Below, piece by piece: positions 29,384 through 38,231 of a stretch of DNA of 64,000 nucleotides. The number at the start of each line of letters is the position of its first letter. Position 1 is the first letter of the stretch. Origin of the DNA: Opitutia bacterium (GTDB lineage Bacteria > Verrucomicrobiota > Verrucomicrobiia > Opitutales > UBA953). The DNA is taken from the NCBI GenBank assembly GCA_003569245.1, contig BGOM01000015.1, positions 248,001 to 312,000 on the forward strand. Direction: 5' to 3'. The notes beneath the pieces were generated by a model that was not told where the DNA came from, searched no databases, and saw only the letters and a list, made by a program, of their open reading frames with translations. The translations under genes and the position numbers were made by a program.

Positions 29384-30475
29384 TCACTTCACGAAGGGCT
29401 CGACCGCGATGCGCAGCGGGATCCGGTTCCCGCGGATGTCGACGGTCAGTTCGGCCGAGCCGGTGTAGCCGGCCGCCACGAGCGCGGTGCCGATCGGCTT
29501 GTTGAGGGTCGGGGAGTGGGTGCCGGAGAGCACTTCGCCGACCGGCGTCTCGCCGGCGTAGACCTGGGCGCCCTGGCGGGCGATGCGGCGGTCATCGAGT
29601 GAGAAGAGCACGACGGAGGCGGCGGGGCCGCCCTCGGCTTGGCGGCGCAGCGCCTCGCGGCCGACGAACTCGCCCTTGGCGAATTTCACGGTCCAGCCGA
29701 GACCGGCCTGGATCGGCGAGATGCGCTCGGAGATCTCGTGGCCGTAGAGCGGGTAGTTCGCCTCGAGGCGGAGCGAGTCGCGGGCGCCGAGGCCGGCGGG
29801 CACGAGCCCGTGCGGTTTGCCCAGCGCGAGCAAGGCCCGCGCGACTTTCTCGGCGGAGGCGGCCGGCAGGTAGATCTCAAAGCCGGCCGAGCCGGTGTAG
29901 CCGGTGCGGGACACCACGCAGCCGGACGCGCCGGCGACCTCGCCCACGGCGAAGCCGAAGCGCTTGATCGTCCCGAGCGGGAGCGCGGTGGCGAGACCGA
30001 GGATGCGTTCGGCCAGCGGGCCTTGGATCGCGAGCTGCGCCCAGGCGGCGCACTCGTCGAGGACCTCGACCTTGAACGGCCCGATCAGCGAGCGCATCCA
30101 GGCGATGTCCTTGGCGGCGTTCGAGGCGTTGAGGCAGATGAGGAACTCCGTCTCGGAGAAGCGGTAGACGATCAGGTCGTCGACGCACCCGCCGTCGGGC
30201 TGGCACATGACCGTGTAGCGCGCCATCCCGGGTCGGATCGACGCCATGTCGTTCGTCATGATGCGGTCGAGGAACGCGGCGGCGTCGCGGCCGCGGACGC
30301 GGGCTTCGCCCATGTGCGAGACGTCGAACAGGCCGGCGGCCTTGCGGACGGCCTGGTGCTCCTCGATGATGCCGGCGTACTGCACGGGCATCTCCCAGCC
30401 CGCGAAGGGGACGATGCGCGCGCCGAGTTCGACGTGGAGCGCGTGGAGAGGCGTGCGGGCGAGCGGTTCCGACAT
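29384..30475 (-). CDS. gcvT: Aminomethyltransferase (glycine cleavage T protein)
   Basis: This 363-residue protein begins [20 protein letters not shown], followed by [19 protein letters not shown] and [26 protein letters not shown] and [14 protein letters not shown] are the folate-binding motifs, with the Asp region intact. It moves the methylene group from the H-protein lipoate to tetrahydrofolate, releasing ammonia. The gene heads gcvT-gcvH. A GGAGG sequence sits only one base before the ATG, too close to work as a normal ribosome site. Confidence 0.95.
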   Translation of the reverse strand: MSEPLARTPLHALHVELGARIVPFAGWEMPVQYAGIIEEHQAVRKAAGLFDVSHMGEARVRGRDAAAFLDRIMTNDMASIRPGMARYTVMCQPDGGCVDDLIVYRFSETEFLICLNASNAAKDIAWMRSLIGPFKVEVLDECAAWAQLAIQGPLAERILGLATALPLGTIKRFGFAVGEVAGASGCVVSRTGYTGSAGFEIYLPAASAEKVARALLALGKPHGLVPAGLGARDSLRLEANYPLYGHEISERISPIQAGLGWTVKFAKGEFVGREALRRQAEGGPAASVVLFSLDDRRIARQGAQVYAGETPVGEVLSGTHSPTLNKPIGTALVAAGYTGSAELTVDIRGNRIPLRIAVEPFVK

Positions 30476-30509
30476 GCCTCCAAGGTGCGGAGGGCAGGAC
30501 GCCTTCCAA

Positions 30510-30540
30510 CAAAAAAGCCCGGCGTCGCCGCCGGGCTTTC
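30510..30540 (-). terminator. Intrinsic terminator after the coiled-coil lipoprotein gene
   Basis: AAAGCCCGGCG at 30514-30524 pairs with CGCCGGGCTTT at 30529-30539 around a four-base loop. Read on the minus strand the stem is followed by TTTTTTG. It lies between the lipoprotein gene stop (30559) and the gcvT start (30475) and should end the lipoprotein transcript. That implies gcvT has its own promoter in the remaining 35 bases or in the lipoprotein gene. Confidence 0.85.
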
Positions 30541-30558
30541 ATTCAGGCCTCAGGTCCC

Positions 30559-32526
30559 TTACTGGCCGAGTTCCTGGCGGAACTTGGCCAGCTGCTCCTT
30601 GAACTCTTCCTCGGTGATCGTCCGGCTGCGCTTGCGGTTCTCCAGCAGGGCGATGCGGGTGTTGAGCTCGGCGTAGGCGCGCTTCTTGGCCTCGGTCTTG
30701 GCGGCGACCGTCTCGAGGCGGGCGTCGGCGAGGGTCTTCTCGGCGGACTCGGCCTTGGCGGCGGACTCGGCTTTGGCTTCCTCGAGGGCCTTGGCGGCGG
30801 CCTTGGTGGCCTCGGCGAGCTTGGCCTCGGCTTCGGCCTTCGCGTCGGCGAGGGCTTTCTCGGCGGCCGACTTGGACTGGGCGGCGGACTCGGCGGCGGC
30901 TTCCTTCGCTTCCTTCAGCGCCTTCTCGGCGTTGAGGGCGGCGTCGGCGGCGGCCTTCTCGAGGGAGGCGTATTTCTCGGCGGCTTCCTTCAGCTTGCCG
31001 TTGGCTTCGGCGAGGGCCTTCTCGGCGGCCTCGGCGGCGGCCTTGGAGTTCTCGGCCTTCGCCTCCTCCAGCTGCTTGTTGAGCGAGGCGATGGTCTTCT
31101 CGGCGGCCTTGGCGGCGTCGGCGGCCTGGTCGGCGGCGGCTTCCTTGGCCTTGGCGAGTTCCTTGGCGGCGTCGGCCTTGGCGTCCTCGAGCTGGCGGGT
31201 CAGGGCATCGATGTTCTTCTGGGCGGCTTTGGCGGCATCGGCGGCCTGGTCGGCGGCGGCTTCCTTGGCCTTGGCGAGTTCCTTGGCGGCGTCGGCCTTG
31301 GCGTCCTCGAGCTGGCGGGTCAGGGCATCGATGTTCTTCTGGGCGGCCTTGGCGGCGTCGGCGTTGGTGTCGTTGGCTTCTTCCTTCGCCTTGGCCACGG
31401 CCTTGTCGAGATTCGCCTTGGCGGCGTCGCGTTCTTCCTGAGCCTTGCCCACGGCCTGCTTCTGCTCCTCGAGGGCCTTCTGGATCTCGGCGAGGGACTT
31501 GGCGGCGTCGGCCTTGGCGTCAGCGACACCGGTGTTGGCGATGCGGGCGATCTCCTCGGCGCGGGCGGCGAGGGCCGTCAGGAGAGCGGCGCTGCTGGCC
31601 TGCGCGTCCTTGAGGCTCTTGAGTTCGGCGGCGATCGCGGTTTCGATCTCGGCGACGCGTTCGGCGGCGGGCTTCGCGGCGCTCGGCACCTTGGCGGCGG
31701 CGGTGGCCTTGTCGAGGGCGGCTTGGGCGGCCGTGACCTTGGCGTCGGCGGCGGCGAGGGACTTGGCGATATCGGCCTTGGCGGCTTCGATGGCCTTGGC
31801 GGCTTCCTGCGCGGCGCCGACTTCGGTCTTGTTCAGCAAGGATTGGCGGCGGGCTTCCAGGGTCTGGAGCGTGGCTTCGCCCTTGGCCTTCTCGGCGGCG
31901 GCGTCGGCGATCGCGGCGGCGAGGGCCACTTCGGCTTCGCTCGCCTGCGCGCTGGCCTTGGCATCGGCGTTCTCGGCCGCGGCGGCGGCCTTGGCCTGAT
32001 CGAGGAGCTTCTGGAGGCCGGCGACCTTCTGGGCGGAGGCGGCTTCCTGCTTGGCGAGCGCCTGCTTCACCTTGGCGGTGGCGTCCTGCACGGCGGCGAT
32101 GTTGGCCTTGACGGTGCCGGGCGAACCCGGGTCTTCGCCGTTGGTCGCGTTCTTCAGTTTCTTGAATTCGTCGGCATCGCCTTCGGGGACGGCGGCGTCA
32201 TCGGCGCCGGGGAGCTTGGTCAGCGTGACGACGATCGGCTTGCCACCGAAACCGAAGCTCAGGCCGTCCTTGGTGTTCTGGAGGGAGGGCTTGAGGTAGC
32301 GGACCTCGCCTTCGTAGCCGCCCTTGCCGACCTCGAGTTTGTAGTCAGCGCTGCGATCGAGGCTCACTTCGGCCGGGGTCCGGCCCGAAGCCACGCCGTT
32401 GAGGCGGAAGGCCGCACCCTGCGGATTCGAATTGATCGAGACAACCTCGACGAGGGCCGGGTCAATCGAAGGCGTGCAGCCGGTGATGGCGGCACAGAGG
32501 ACAAGGATGGAAACAGGGATACGCAT
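30559..32526 (-). CDS. PEGA-domain lipoprotein with very long alanine-rich coiled coil
   Basis: This 655-residue protein starts RIPVSILVLCAAITGC, a lipoprotein signal with C17 as the lipidated residue. Residues about 27-85 (SINSNPQGAAFRLNGVAS, then GRTPAEVSLDRSADYKLEV) form a PEGA surface-binding domain. About 530 residues of Ala/Lys/Glu heptad-like sequence follow, predicted as one long helix or coiled coil. The last about 35 residues (RIALLENRKRSRTITEEEF) differ and may be a cap. It contains a 40-residue tandem duplication. It is probably anchored in a membrane and spans the periplasm, TolA-like in composition only. Function is not recognised. The start is divergent from tRNA-Thr. Confidence 0.8.
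   Translation of the reverse strand: MRIPVSILVLCAAITGCTPSIDPALVEVVSINSNPQGAAFRLNGVASGRTPAEVSLDRSADYKLEVGKGGYEGEVRYLKPSLQNTKDGLSFGFGGKPIVVTLTKLPGADDAAVPEGDADEFKKLKNATNGEDPGSPGTVKANIAAVQDATAKVKQALAKQEAASAQKVAGLQKLLDQAKAAAAAENADAKASAQASEAEVALAAAIADAAAEKAKGEATLQTLEARRQSLLNKTEVGAAQEAAKAIEAAKADIAKSLAAADAKVTAAQAALDKATAAAKVPSAAKPAAERVAEIETAIAAELKSLKDAQASSAALLTALAARAEEIARIANTGVADAKADAAKSLAEIQKALEEQKQAVGKAQEERDAAKANLDKAVAKAKEEANDTNADAAKAAQKNIDALTRQLEDAKADAAKELAKAKEAAADQAADAAKAAQKNIDALTRQLEDAKADAAKELAKAKEAAADQAADAAKAAEKTIASLNKQLEEAKAENSKAAAEAAEKALAEANGKLKEAAEKYASLEKAAADAALNAEKALKEAKEAAAESAAQSKSAAEKALADAKAEAEAKLAEATKAAAKALEEAKAESAAKAESAEKTLADARLETVAAKTEAKKRAYAELNTRIALLENRKRSRTITEEEFKEQLAKFRQELGQ
31118..31347 (-). 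repeat. 120-bp in-frame tandem duplication in the coiled-coil gene
   Basis: Bases 31118-31227 and 31238-31347 are identical over 110 bp with a 120-bp period, so each unit adds exactly 40 residues (residues about 394-433 and 434-473). A weaker third copy begins upstream near 31081. Sameness at third codon positions shows a recent duplication or gene conversion, with heptad phase shifted by 40 residues. Confidence 0.9.
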
Positions 32527-32647
32527 GGTTTCGGGGTCTAGGGGGTGTTATTCCGAGTAAAATCCCTGCAGGTTCAACCCCTAAAGTCGGCGGGCCCGAG
32601 GTTGACACCGGACCCCCTTAGGCAAGGCTTTCCCTGTCCGGTCTTTG

Positions 32648-32723
32648 GCCAGCATAGCTCAGTTGGTAGAGCAGCCGCCTTGTAAGCGGCAGGTCGTCGG
32701 TTCAAGTCCGACTGCTGGCTCCA
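32648..32723 (+). tRNA. tRNA-Thr (anticodon TGT)
   Basis: A cloverleaf can be drawn: acceptor GCCAGCA pairs with TGCTGGC (32713-32719). The D arm is GCTCAGTTGGTAGAGC, and the anticodon stem GCCGC/GCGGC encloses CTTGTAA with anticodon TGT at 32681-32683. The T arm is GTCGGTTCAAGTCCGAC. Discriminator T is at 32720 and CCA is encoded at 32721-32723. It reads ACA codons. The 3' end overlaps the folP stop (minus strand) by 22 bases. A possible -35 TTGACA lies at 32602-32607, but no good -10 is seen. Confidence 0.95.
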
Positions 32724-33598
32724 TCCGGCGTCTCACCGGCCGTTCGGGGCGACCACCGGGCGCCTTGGCGGAGCGCTTTCGCCACCGTCAGGAAGGGCTT
32801 GATCCGCGCGACGTCGTGCACCCGGACCATCGCCGCCCCCCGGGCGAGGCCCCAGACGCAGGTCGTGGCGGTCGCGTCGTGCCGGGCCAAGGCGTCGGCC
32901 TCGTTTAGCACCAGCCCGAGCGTCGACTTGCGGCTCGTGCCCAGCAGCACCGGGTAGCCGAGCGAGGCGAATTTCTCCAGATTACGGACCAGTTGGAGGT
33001 TCTGCGCCGGGGTCTTCCCGAAACCGAATCCAGGATCCACCCACAGCTGTTCAGGTGGCAGGCCGGCCGAGCGGGCCCGTTGGATGAGGTGGCTTGTCTC
33101 GGCCAAGATTTCTGGCCAAAACTCCTTATAATCCGCTTCTTTTCGACGATGCATCAGGATCAGCGGGCACCTCAGCCGAGCGCAAGTCCGGGCCATGGGG
33201 GAGCCGGTCGGGTCGGCCTCGTGCGAGCCCCCTTCCACGTCATTGATCACGTCAGCGCCTGCCTCGATGCAGGCGGCGGCGACGGAGGCCTTGTAGGTAT
33301 CGATTGAGAGCGGTATGGCCGGCAGGCGCCGCCGGATGGCGGCGATCGCCGGCAGCAACCTGGCGAGTTCCGTCGCCGCGTCGACGGGTGCCGCCCCCGG
33401 GCGGGTCGACTCGGCCCCGAGGTCCAGGATGTCCGCGCCCTCGGCTACCAGCTGTTCCGCCCGCTCGGCCGCGGCCTCCGGGGAGGCGGCCAAGCCACCA
33501 TCCGAGAACGAATCCGGGGTAATGTTCAGGATGCCCATCAGGACCGGGGCGTGATGCCAATTCGGCAGGGGGCGTTGGTGAGGGCTTTGCCAGGACAT
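32702..33598 (-). CDS. folP: Dihydropteroate synthase
   Basis: This 298-residue TIM-barrel enzyme has LMGILNITPDSFSDGG, ILDLGAESTRPGA, PLSIDTYKASVA, INDVEGG and WVDPGFGFGKTPAQNLQLVR. All are FolP signatures, and LLGTSRKSTLG is the pterin-site loop. It joins para-aminobenzoate to 6-hydroxymethyl-dihydropterin diphosphate and is the sulfonamide target. The last codons run into the tRNA-Thr gene on the other strand. No folK or folB is nearby. The leader has no Shine-Dalgarno sequence. Confidence 0.95.
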   Translation of the reverse strand: MSWQSPHQRPLPNWHHAPVLMGILNITPDSFSDGGLAASPEAAAERAEQLVAEGADILDLGAESTRPGAAPVDAATELARLLPAIAAIRRRLPAIPLSIDTYKASVAAACIEAGADVINDVEGGSHEADPTGSPMARTCARLRCPLILMHRRKEADYKEFWPEILAETSHLIQRARSAGLPPEQLWVDPGFGFGKTPAQNLQLVRNLEKFASLGYPVLLGTSRKSTLGLVLNEADALARHDATATTCVWGLARGAAMVRVHDVARIKPFLTVAKALRQGARWSPRTAGETPDGASSRT

Positions 33599-33845
33599 CT
33601 TTTGGTGGGTTAGCCCCCCGGGAAGGTCGGCGCAACCCCAAGCCGTCGGGGTAGAAGGGGGCGAGGGGGTGGTTATTAGGATAATTGATGCGATTTTTAC
33701 TCACAAACCATTGATTTTCAATAACTTGCACAGGTAAGTCATGCTGAGCCATCCGCCGTGCCTGTTCTTTGCCTTGTCTCAGGACTAGGGGGCTTGCAAA
33801 TGACAGTCTTTTTACGAAGTTTCCCACGTCCGAAAATCCCTCCTT
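33599..33845. promoter_or_regulatory. AT-rich divergent leader between folP and ctaC
   Basis: This 247-base space contains the least GC-rich stretch in the window (33671-33835). An ATTGA-TTT-TCAAT inverted repeat lies at 33710-33722, and a second AT-rich run is near 33810. It should hold the promoter of the oxidase operon and that of folP. No convincing -35/-10 pair was found, and the inverted repeat matches no regulator I can name. Confidence 0.4.
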
Positions 33846-35111
33846 ATGTTTTCTCGCCTCCTCAGCCGGCTCGGTCTGTTCGCCGCTCCGCTTTTCGCCC
33901 TGGTCGCCGCCGGCTGCTCGAAGGCCGACCTGACGGTTCGCCAGTCGACCCTCGATCCGAAGGGTCCGGTGGCGCAGATGCAGTATGATGTTTTCATGGA
34001 CACGGTCTGGCTGGTCGTCGTCCTGTTCGTGCTCGTCGGCGGCCTCCTGGTCTACGCCGTCGTCCGTTTCCGCTCCCGCCCCGGCGAGACCGCCGCCCCG
34101 ATCGTCGAGGAAGGCCACGGCAACCCGCTCGTCGAAATCGGCCTGATCACGGCGTCCATCGGCGCCCTGGTCTTCATCGCCGTCCCGACGCTCAGCGCCA
34201 TCTGGTACACCGACGACGTTCCCGCCGAATCCGTGCCGAAGTCCAAGCTCTCCGCCTGGTATGGCCAGCCGCTCGACAAGGCCGTCGCGGAGCAGGTCCT
34301 CGAGATCGACGTCATCGGCAAGCAGTGGTGGTTCCGCTTCGAGTACCCGCAGCTGGGCCTGACCAACGACGCCAAGCACTCCGTCCCCAACGAGATGGTC
34401 ATCCCGAAGGGGGTCGCCGTACGCATCAACCTGCGCTCCGAGGACGTCATCCATTCCTTCTGGATCCCCAAGATCGCCGGCAAGGTCGACCTCATGCCCG
34501 GCCGCAAGAACCGGATGTGGATCCAGGCCGACCAGGTGGGGCACTACTACGGCCAGTGCGCCGAGTTCTGCGGTGATTCCCACGCCTACATGCTGTTCCG
34601 CGTCGAGGTCCTCGAACCGGCCGATTTCGCCAAGTGGGTCGCCGCCCAGAAGGCCGACGCCGCCCCCGTCGCCGCCGGCTCGAAGGCCGAGCAGGGCAAG
34701 AACCTCTTCGCCGCGAAGAGCTGCGTGATGTGCCACAACGTCGGCGGCCATTTCGGCGCCGGCGCCTTCGGCCCCGACCTCACGCACCTCGCCTCCCGCA
34801 AGTCCCTCGCCGGCGCGTGGCTCGACAACCGCGACCCCAAGGCCCAGCGCGCGCTCGAGCAGACGAGCCCGCTCGGCACCGAGGCCTCCGTCCCCGTGGA
34901 CCGCGCGACCTTCAAGGCCAATCTCATCAAGTGGATCGGCTCCTCCGGCATCGCCGCCGGCGCCGACGGCCAGCCGACCAAGGACGTGAAGCCCGGCAAC
35001 CGCATGCACTACTACAAGATGTTCAACGTCGCCGGCCTGCGCGAGACGCACCAGAAGCTGACCGCCGACGAGCTCGACGCGCTCGCCGAGTACCTCCTCA
35101 CCCTCAAGTAA
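33846..35111 (+). CDS. ctaC: Cytochrome c oxidase subunit II with fused cytochrome c domain
   Basis: This 421-residue lipoprotein has a lipobox FALVAAGC (C24) and two membrane segments (about 50-72 and 95-118). A CuA domain has H203 (VIHSFWIP), C238, C242, H246 and M249 (CAEFCGDSHAYM). A cytochrome c domain follows with heme motif CVMCH at 293-297. That is the caa3 pattern, in which the subunit itself accepts electrons and passes them to CuA. It opens a run ctaC-ctaD-ctaE-ctaF with gaps of 19, 31 and 15 bases. No upstream ribosome site is seen. Confidence 0.96.
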   Translation: MFSRLLSRLGLFAAPLFALVAAGCSKADLTVRQSTLDPKGPVAQMQYDVFMDTVWLVVVLFVLVGGLLVYAVVRFRSRPGETAAPIVEEGHGNPLVEIGLITASIGALVFIAVPTLSAIWYTDDVPAESVPKSKLSAWYGQPLDKAVAEQVLEIDVIGKQWWFRFEYPQLGLTNDAKHSVPNEMVIPKGVAVRINLRSEDVIHSFWIPKIAGKVDLMPGRKNRMWIQADQVGHYYGQCAEFCGDSHAYMLFRVEVLEPADFAKWVAAQKADAAPVAAGSKAEQGKNLFAAKSCVMCHNVGGHFGAGAFGPDLTHLASRKSLAGAWLDNRDPKAQRALEQTSPLGTEASVPVDRATFKANLIKWIGSSGIAAGADGQPTKDVKPGNRMHYYKMFNVAGLRETHQKLTADELDALAEYLLTLK

Positions 35112-35130
35112 GTCCCCGCCCTTTATCCCG

Positions 35131-37176
35131 ATGTCCCACGACGCCCACCACGCCCCTGTCGCCTCCAAGCTCGAGCTCGCCCCCGAGCGCAGCGACCTCG
35201 GCCTCTACCGGCCCGACCGCACGCGCGGCCTCCTCGACTGGCTGACCACCGTCGACCACAAGAAGATCGGCGTGCTCTACGGCGCGTTCGCGATGCTCTA
35301 CTTCCTCATCGGCGGCCTCGAGGCCCTCGCCATCCGCACGCAGCTGGCCCGTCCGGACCAGACCTTCGTCACGGCGCGCATGTACAACCAGCTGTTCACG
35401 ATGCACGGCACGACGATGATCTTCCTCGGGGTCATGCCGCTGTCCGCCGCGTTCTTCAACTTCCTCGTGCCGCTGCAGATCGGCGCGCGCGACGTCGCCT
35501 TCCCCCGCCTCAACGCGTTCTCGCTCTGGGCCTTCGTCTTCGGCGCCTTCGTCCTCAACGCCAGCTGGCTCTTCGAGTTCGGCCACCTCGCCGGCTGGTT
35601 CGACGGCTTCGCCTGGCACCAGGCCCTGACCTACACCGACTTCGCCCCGGCCAACGGCTGGTTCAGCTACGCGCCCCTCTCCGGCACCTTCGGCCAGGCC
35701 AACGCCGCGCTGCAGGCTCCCCGCTTCACGGGCGTGGGCACGGACTTCTGGATCATCGGCATCCAGATCCTCGGCGTCGCCTCCCTGGCCGCCTCGTTCA
35801 ACTTCATCTGCACCATCATCAACATGCGCGCCAAGGGCATGACCATGATGCGCCTGCCGGTGTTCACCTGGATGACGCTCGTCACGTCCTTCCTCATCAT
35901 CCTCGCGTTCCCCGCGATCACCGTCGCGCTCATCGAGCTGATGTTCGACCGCCAGTTCGGCGCCAACTTCTTCAACCCGTCCGCCGGCGGCCAGCCCGTC
36001 CTCTGGCAGCACCTCTTCTGGATCTTCGGCCACCCCGAGGTCTACATCCTCGTGCTCCCGGCGATGGGCATCGTCTCCGAGATCCTGCCGACCTTCTCCG
36101 GCAAGGCCCTCTTCGGCTACCCGATCATCGTCTTCTCCGGCGCCGTCATCGGCTTCCTCGGCTTCGCCGTCTGGAGCCACCACATGTTCACCACCGGCCT
36201 CGGCCCGGTCCCGACCGCCGCCTTCGCGCTGCTCACCATGGCCATCGCGGTCCCCACGGGCGTGAAGATCTTCAACTGGCTCGGCACCATCTGGGGCGGC
36301 CGCATCCGCTTCACCCCGCCGATGGTCCTCGCCCTCGGCTTCATCTGGATGTTCATGTGCGGCGGCTTCTCCGGCGTCATGCACTCCGCGGCCCCGGCCG
36401 ACTCCCAGCAGCAGGACAGCTACTTCGTCATCGCGCACTTCCACTACGTGCTCCTCGGCGGCGTGCTCCTCGGCCTGATGGCGGGCCTGTACTTCTGGTT
36501 CCCCAAGATCTTCGGCCGCATGCCCAACGCGACCGTCGCCTACGTGGCCTCCGGCCTCGTCATCCTCGGCTTCAACCTCGCCTTCGGCCCGATGCACTAC
36601 CTCGGTCTCGCCGGTCAGCCCCGCCGCACCCACACCTACCACGCCGGCAACGGCTGGGAGGACTGGAACTTCGTCGCCACCGTCGGCGCCTTCATCCTCG
36701 GCATCGGCGTCTTCATGGCCTTCGCCAACCTCGTCTACACCGCCTTCAAGGGCCCCAAGTGCTCCTCCGATCCGTGGGACGGCCGCACGCTCGAGTGGTC
36801 CCTGCCGTCGCCGGTGCCGGAGTACAACTTCGCGCAGAGCCCGGTCGTCAGCGCCCGCGACGCCTTCACCGAGCATAAGCACGGCACGAAGCGCATCGCC
36901 TACGAGGCGGACGGTGGCGAGGCCGGCGTCCACATGCCCAGCCAGTCCTGGATGCCGATGCTCGCGGCCGGCGGTTTCCTCTTCATCGGTTTCGGCATGC
37001 CCATGATGGCGATGGGGATCCCCCACGCCGGATGGATCGTCGTCAGCGGCGTCGCCGTCCTCTTCGCCGGTATCTGGTTCTGGGCCCTCGAAGGCCCCGG
37101 CGGCTACATGCTGAAGACCCCCGCGGTCAGCCCGACCCCCGCCGGCACCCCGGCCGCCTCGACCTCGGCCCACTGA
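35131..37176 (+). CDS. ctaD: Cytochrome c oxidase subunit I
   Basis: This 681-residue heme-copper oxidase catalytic subunit has LFTMHGTTMIFLGVMP (heme a His) and FWIFGHPEVYILVLPAMGIV with the CuB His and Tyr. WSHHMFTTGL and YFVIAHFHYVLLGG carry the remaining CuB and heme ligands. It reduces oxygen at the a3-CuB centre and pumps protons. The C-terminal extension (about 600-681) adds two more membrane segments (GGFLFIGFGMPMMAM and VVSGVAVLFAGIWFW), as in caa3 subunit I of longer types. The length is at the upper end of the family. Confidence 0.96.
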   Translation: MSHDAHHAPVASKLELAPERSDLGLYRPDRTRGLLDWLTTVDHKKIGVLYGAFAMLYFLIGGLEALAIRTQLARPDQTFVTARMYNQLFTMHGTTMIFLGVMPLSAAFFNFLVPLQIGARDVAFPRLNAFSLWAFVFGAFVLNASWLFEFGHLAGWFDGFAWHQALTYTDFAPANGWFSYAPLSGTFGQANAALQAPRFTGVGTDFWIIGIQILGVASLAASFNFICTIINMRAKGMTMMRLPVFTWMTLVTSFLIILAFPAITVALIELMFDRQFGANFFNPSAGGQPVLWQHLFWIFGHPEVYILVLPAMGIVSEILPTFSGKALFGYPIIVFSGAVIGFLGFAVWSHHMFTTGLGPVPTAAFALLTMAIAVPTGVKIFNWLGTIWGGRIRFTPPMVLALGFIWMFMCGGFSGVMHSAAPADSQQQDSYFVIAHFHYVLLGGVLLGLMAGLYFWFPKIFGRMPNATVAYVASGLVILGFNLAFGPMHYLGLAGQPRRTHTYHAGNGWEDWNFVATVGAFILGIGVFMAFANLVYTAFKGPKCSSDPWDGRTLEWSLPSPVPEYNFAQSPVVSARDAFTEHKHGTKRIAYEADGGEAGVHMPSQSWMPMLAAGGFLFIGFGMPMMAMGIPHAGWIVVSGVAVLFAGIWFWALEGPGGYMLKTPAVSPTPAGTPAASTSAH

Positions 37177-37207
37177 TCGCCCGACCCACCCCGACCCTTA
37201 TCCTACC

Positions 37208-37873
37208 ATGTCGCAAGACGCCGCCCATCACGCCCCGACGTCCACGGGGATCGACCACAAGAAGCTCATCATGTGGCTCTTCCTGGCTTCCGACTGCATG
37301 TTCTTCGGGACCCTGATCTCGACGCACCTGCTGTACCGCAAGCTTTACCCCACCGGTTTCACGGACGCCGAGGGCCACCAGCAGTTCGTCCAGAAGCTCT
37401 TCAACATCGAGCTGACGTCCTTCTCGACGTTCATCCTGCTGATGTCCTCGTTCCTCATGGCGCTGGCGGTCTCGGCCATGCACAAGGGCCAGCTGAAGTC
37501 CTTCCGCCGCAACGTCGTGGGCGTGATCTTCTTCGGCCTGATCTTCCTGGGCTGCCAGGTCTATGAGTTCACCCACTTCTACCACCAGGGCCTCACCATC
37601 CAGAACAGCGTGCTCGGCTCGACCTTCTACGTGCTGACCGGCACGCACGGCACGCACGTCGCCATCGGCATCCTCTGGCTGGTGATGCTGTATTTCTACA
37701 GCTTCACCGGCAAGCTCGGGGGCCACGTCGGCGCCCTCGACGTCGAGGTCGCCGGCCTGTACTGGCACTTCGTCGACATCGTCTGGATCATCATCTTCAC
37801 CGCCGTCTACCTCGTCGAGTACCTTGGGCCCTCGGGTATCTGGGGCAACGGCTTGCCGGTCCTCGCCAAATAA
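37208..37873 (+). CDS. ctaE: Cytochrome c oxidase subunit III
   Basis: This 221-residue membrane protein has about five segments. HKKLIMWLFLASDCMFFGTL, STFILLMSSFLMALAVSAMH and FYVLTGTHGTHVAIGILWLV are typical CtaE sequences. GLYWHFVDIVWIIIFTAVYL closes the family signature. Subunit III supports proton uptake and stability of the oxidase. It is third in the operon. The leader is C/T-rich with no Shine-Dalgarno sequence. Confidence 0.94.
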   Translation: MSQDAAHHAPTSTGIDHKKLIMWLFLASDCMFFGTLISTHLLYRKLYPTGFTDAEGHQQFVQKLFNIELTSFSTFILLMSSFLMALAVSAMHKGQLKSFRRNVVGVIFFGLIFLGCQVYEFTHFYHQGLTIQNSVLGSTFYVLTGTHGTHVAIGILWLVMLYFYSFTGKLGGHVGALDVEVAGLYWHFVDIVWIIIFTAVYLVEYLGPSGIWGNGLPVLAK

Positions 37874-37888
37874 ACCCTTCCCACGACC

Positions 37889-38221
37889 ATGTCCGACGCT
37901 GTCATTGACCAGAAGACCATCGCCATCGAGACGGAGCGGTACCACCACTTCATCACGCTGGCCCTCTGGCTCGCCGCGATCACCGGGGTGGAGATCGTCC
38001 TGATCTTCCTCCCGCTCCCGGCCGCGGTGCTCCTCGCGGTCCTCGCCCTCCTCTCCGCCGTCAAGTTCTTCGCCGTCATCCTGTGGTTCATGCACCTGAT
38101 CTACGACGCGCGCCTGCTTTTCTGGCTGTTCTTCGCTGGGCTGGCCCTCGCGTTCGCGACCTTCACCGCGGTGCTGATGTTGTTCGAGACCGGACGGATC
38201 GACACGAAGTGGTTCGCGTAA
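37889..38221 (+). CDS. ctaF: Cytochrome c oxidase subunit IV
   Basis: This 110-residue protein has three membrane segments (about 28-48, 54-73 and 78-101). ALLSAVKFFAVILWFMHLIYD matches the prokaryotic subunit IV pattern, including the KFFAVILWFMHL core. Subunit IV is a small accessory protein of the aa3/caa3 type. It follows ctaE by 15 bases and precedes the DUF3142 gene by 10. Confidence 0.88.
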   Translation: MSDAVIDQKTIAIETERYHHFITLALWLAAITGVEIVLIFLPLPAAVLLAVLALLSAVKFFAVILWFMHLIYDARLLFWLFFAGLALAFATFTAVLMLFETGRIDTKWFA

Positions 38222-38231
38222 GGCCGCGGCC

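Noticed and set aside
35104-37173. 689-codon open frame antisense to ctaD
   Set aside because: Same cause: GC-rich third positions leave few stops. Acidic low-complexity product and no motif.
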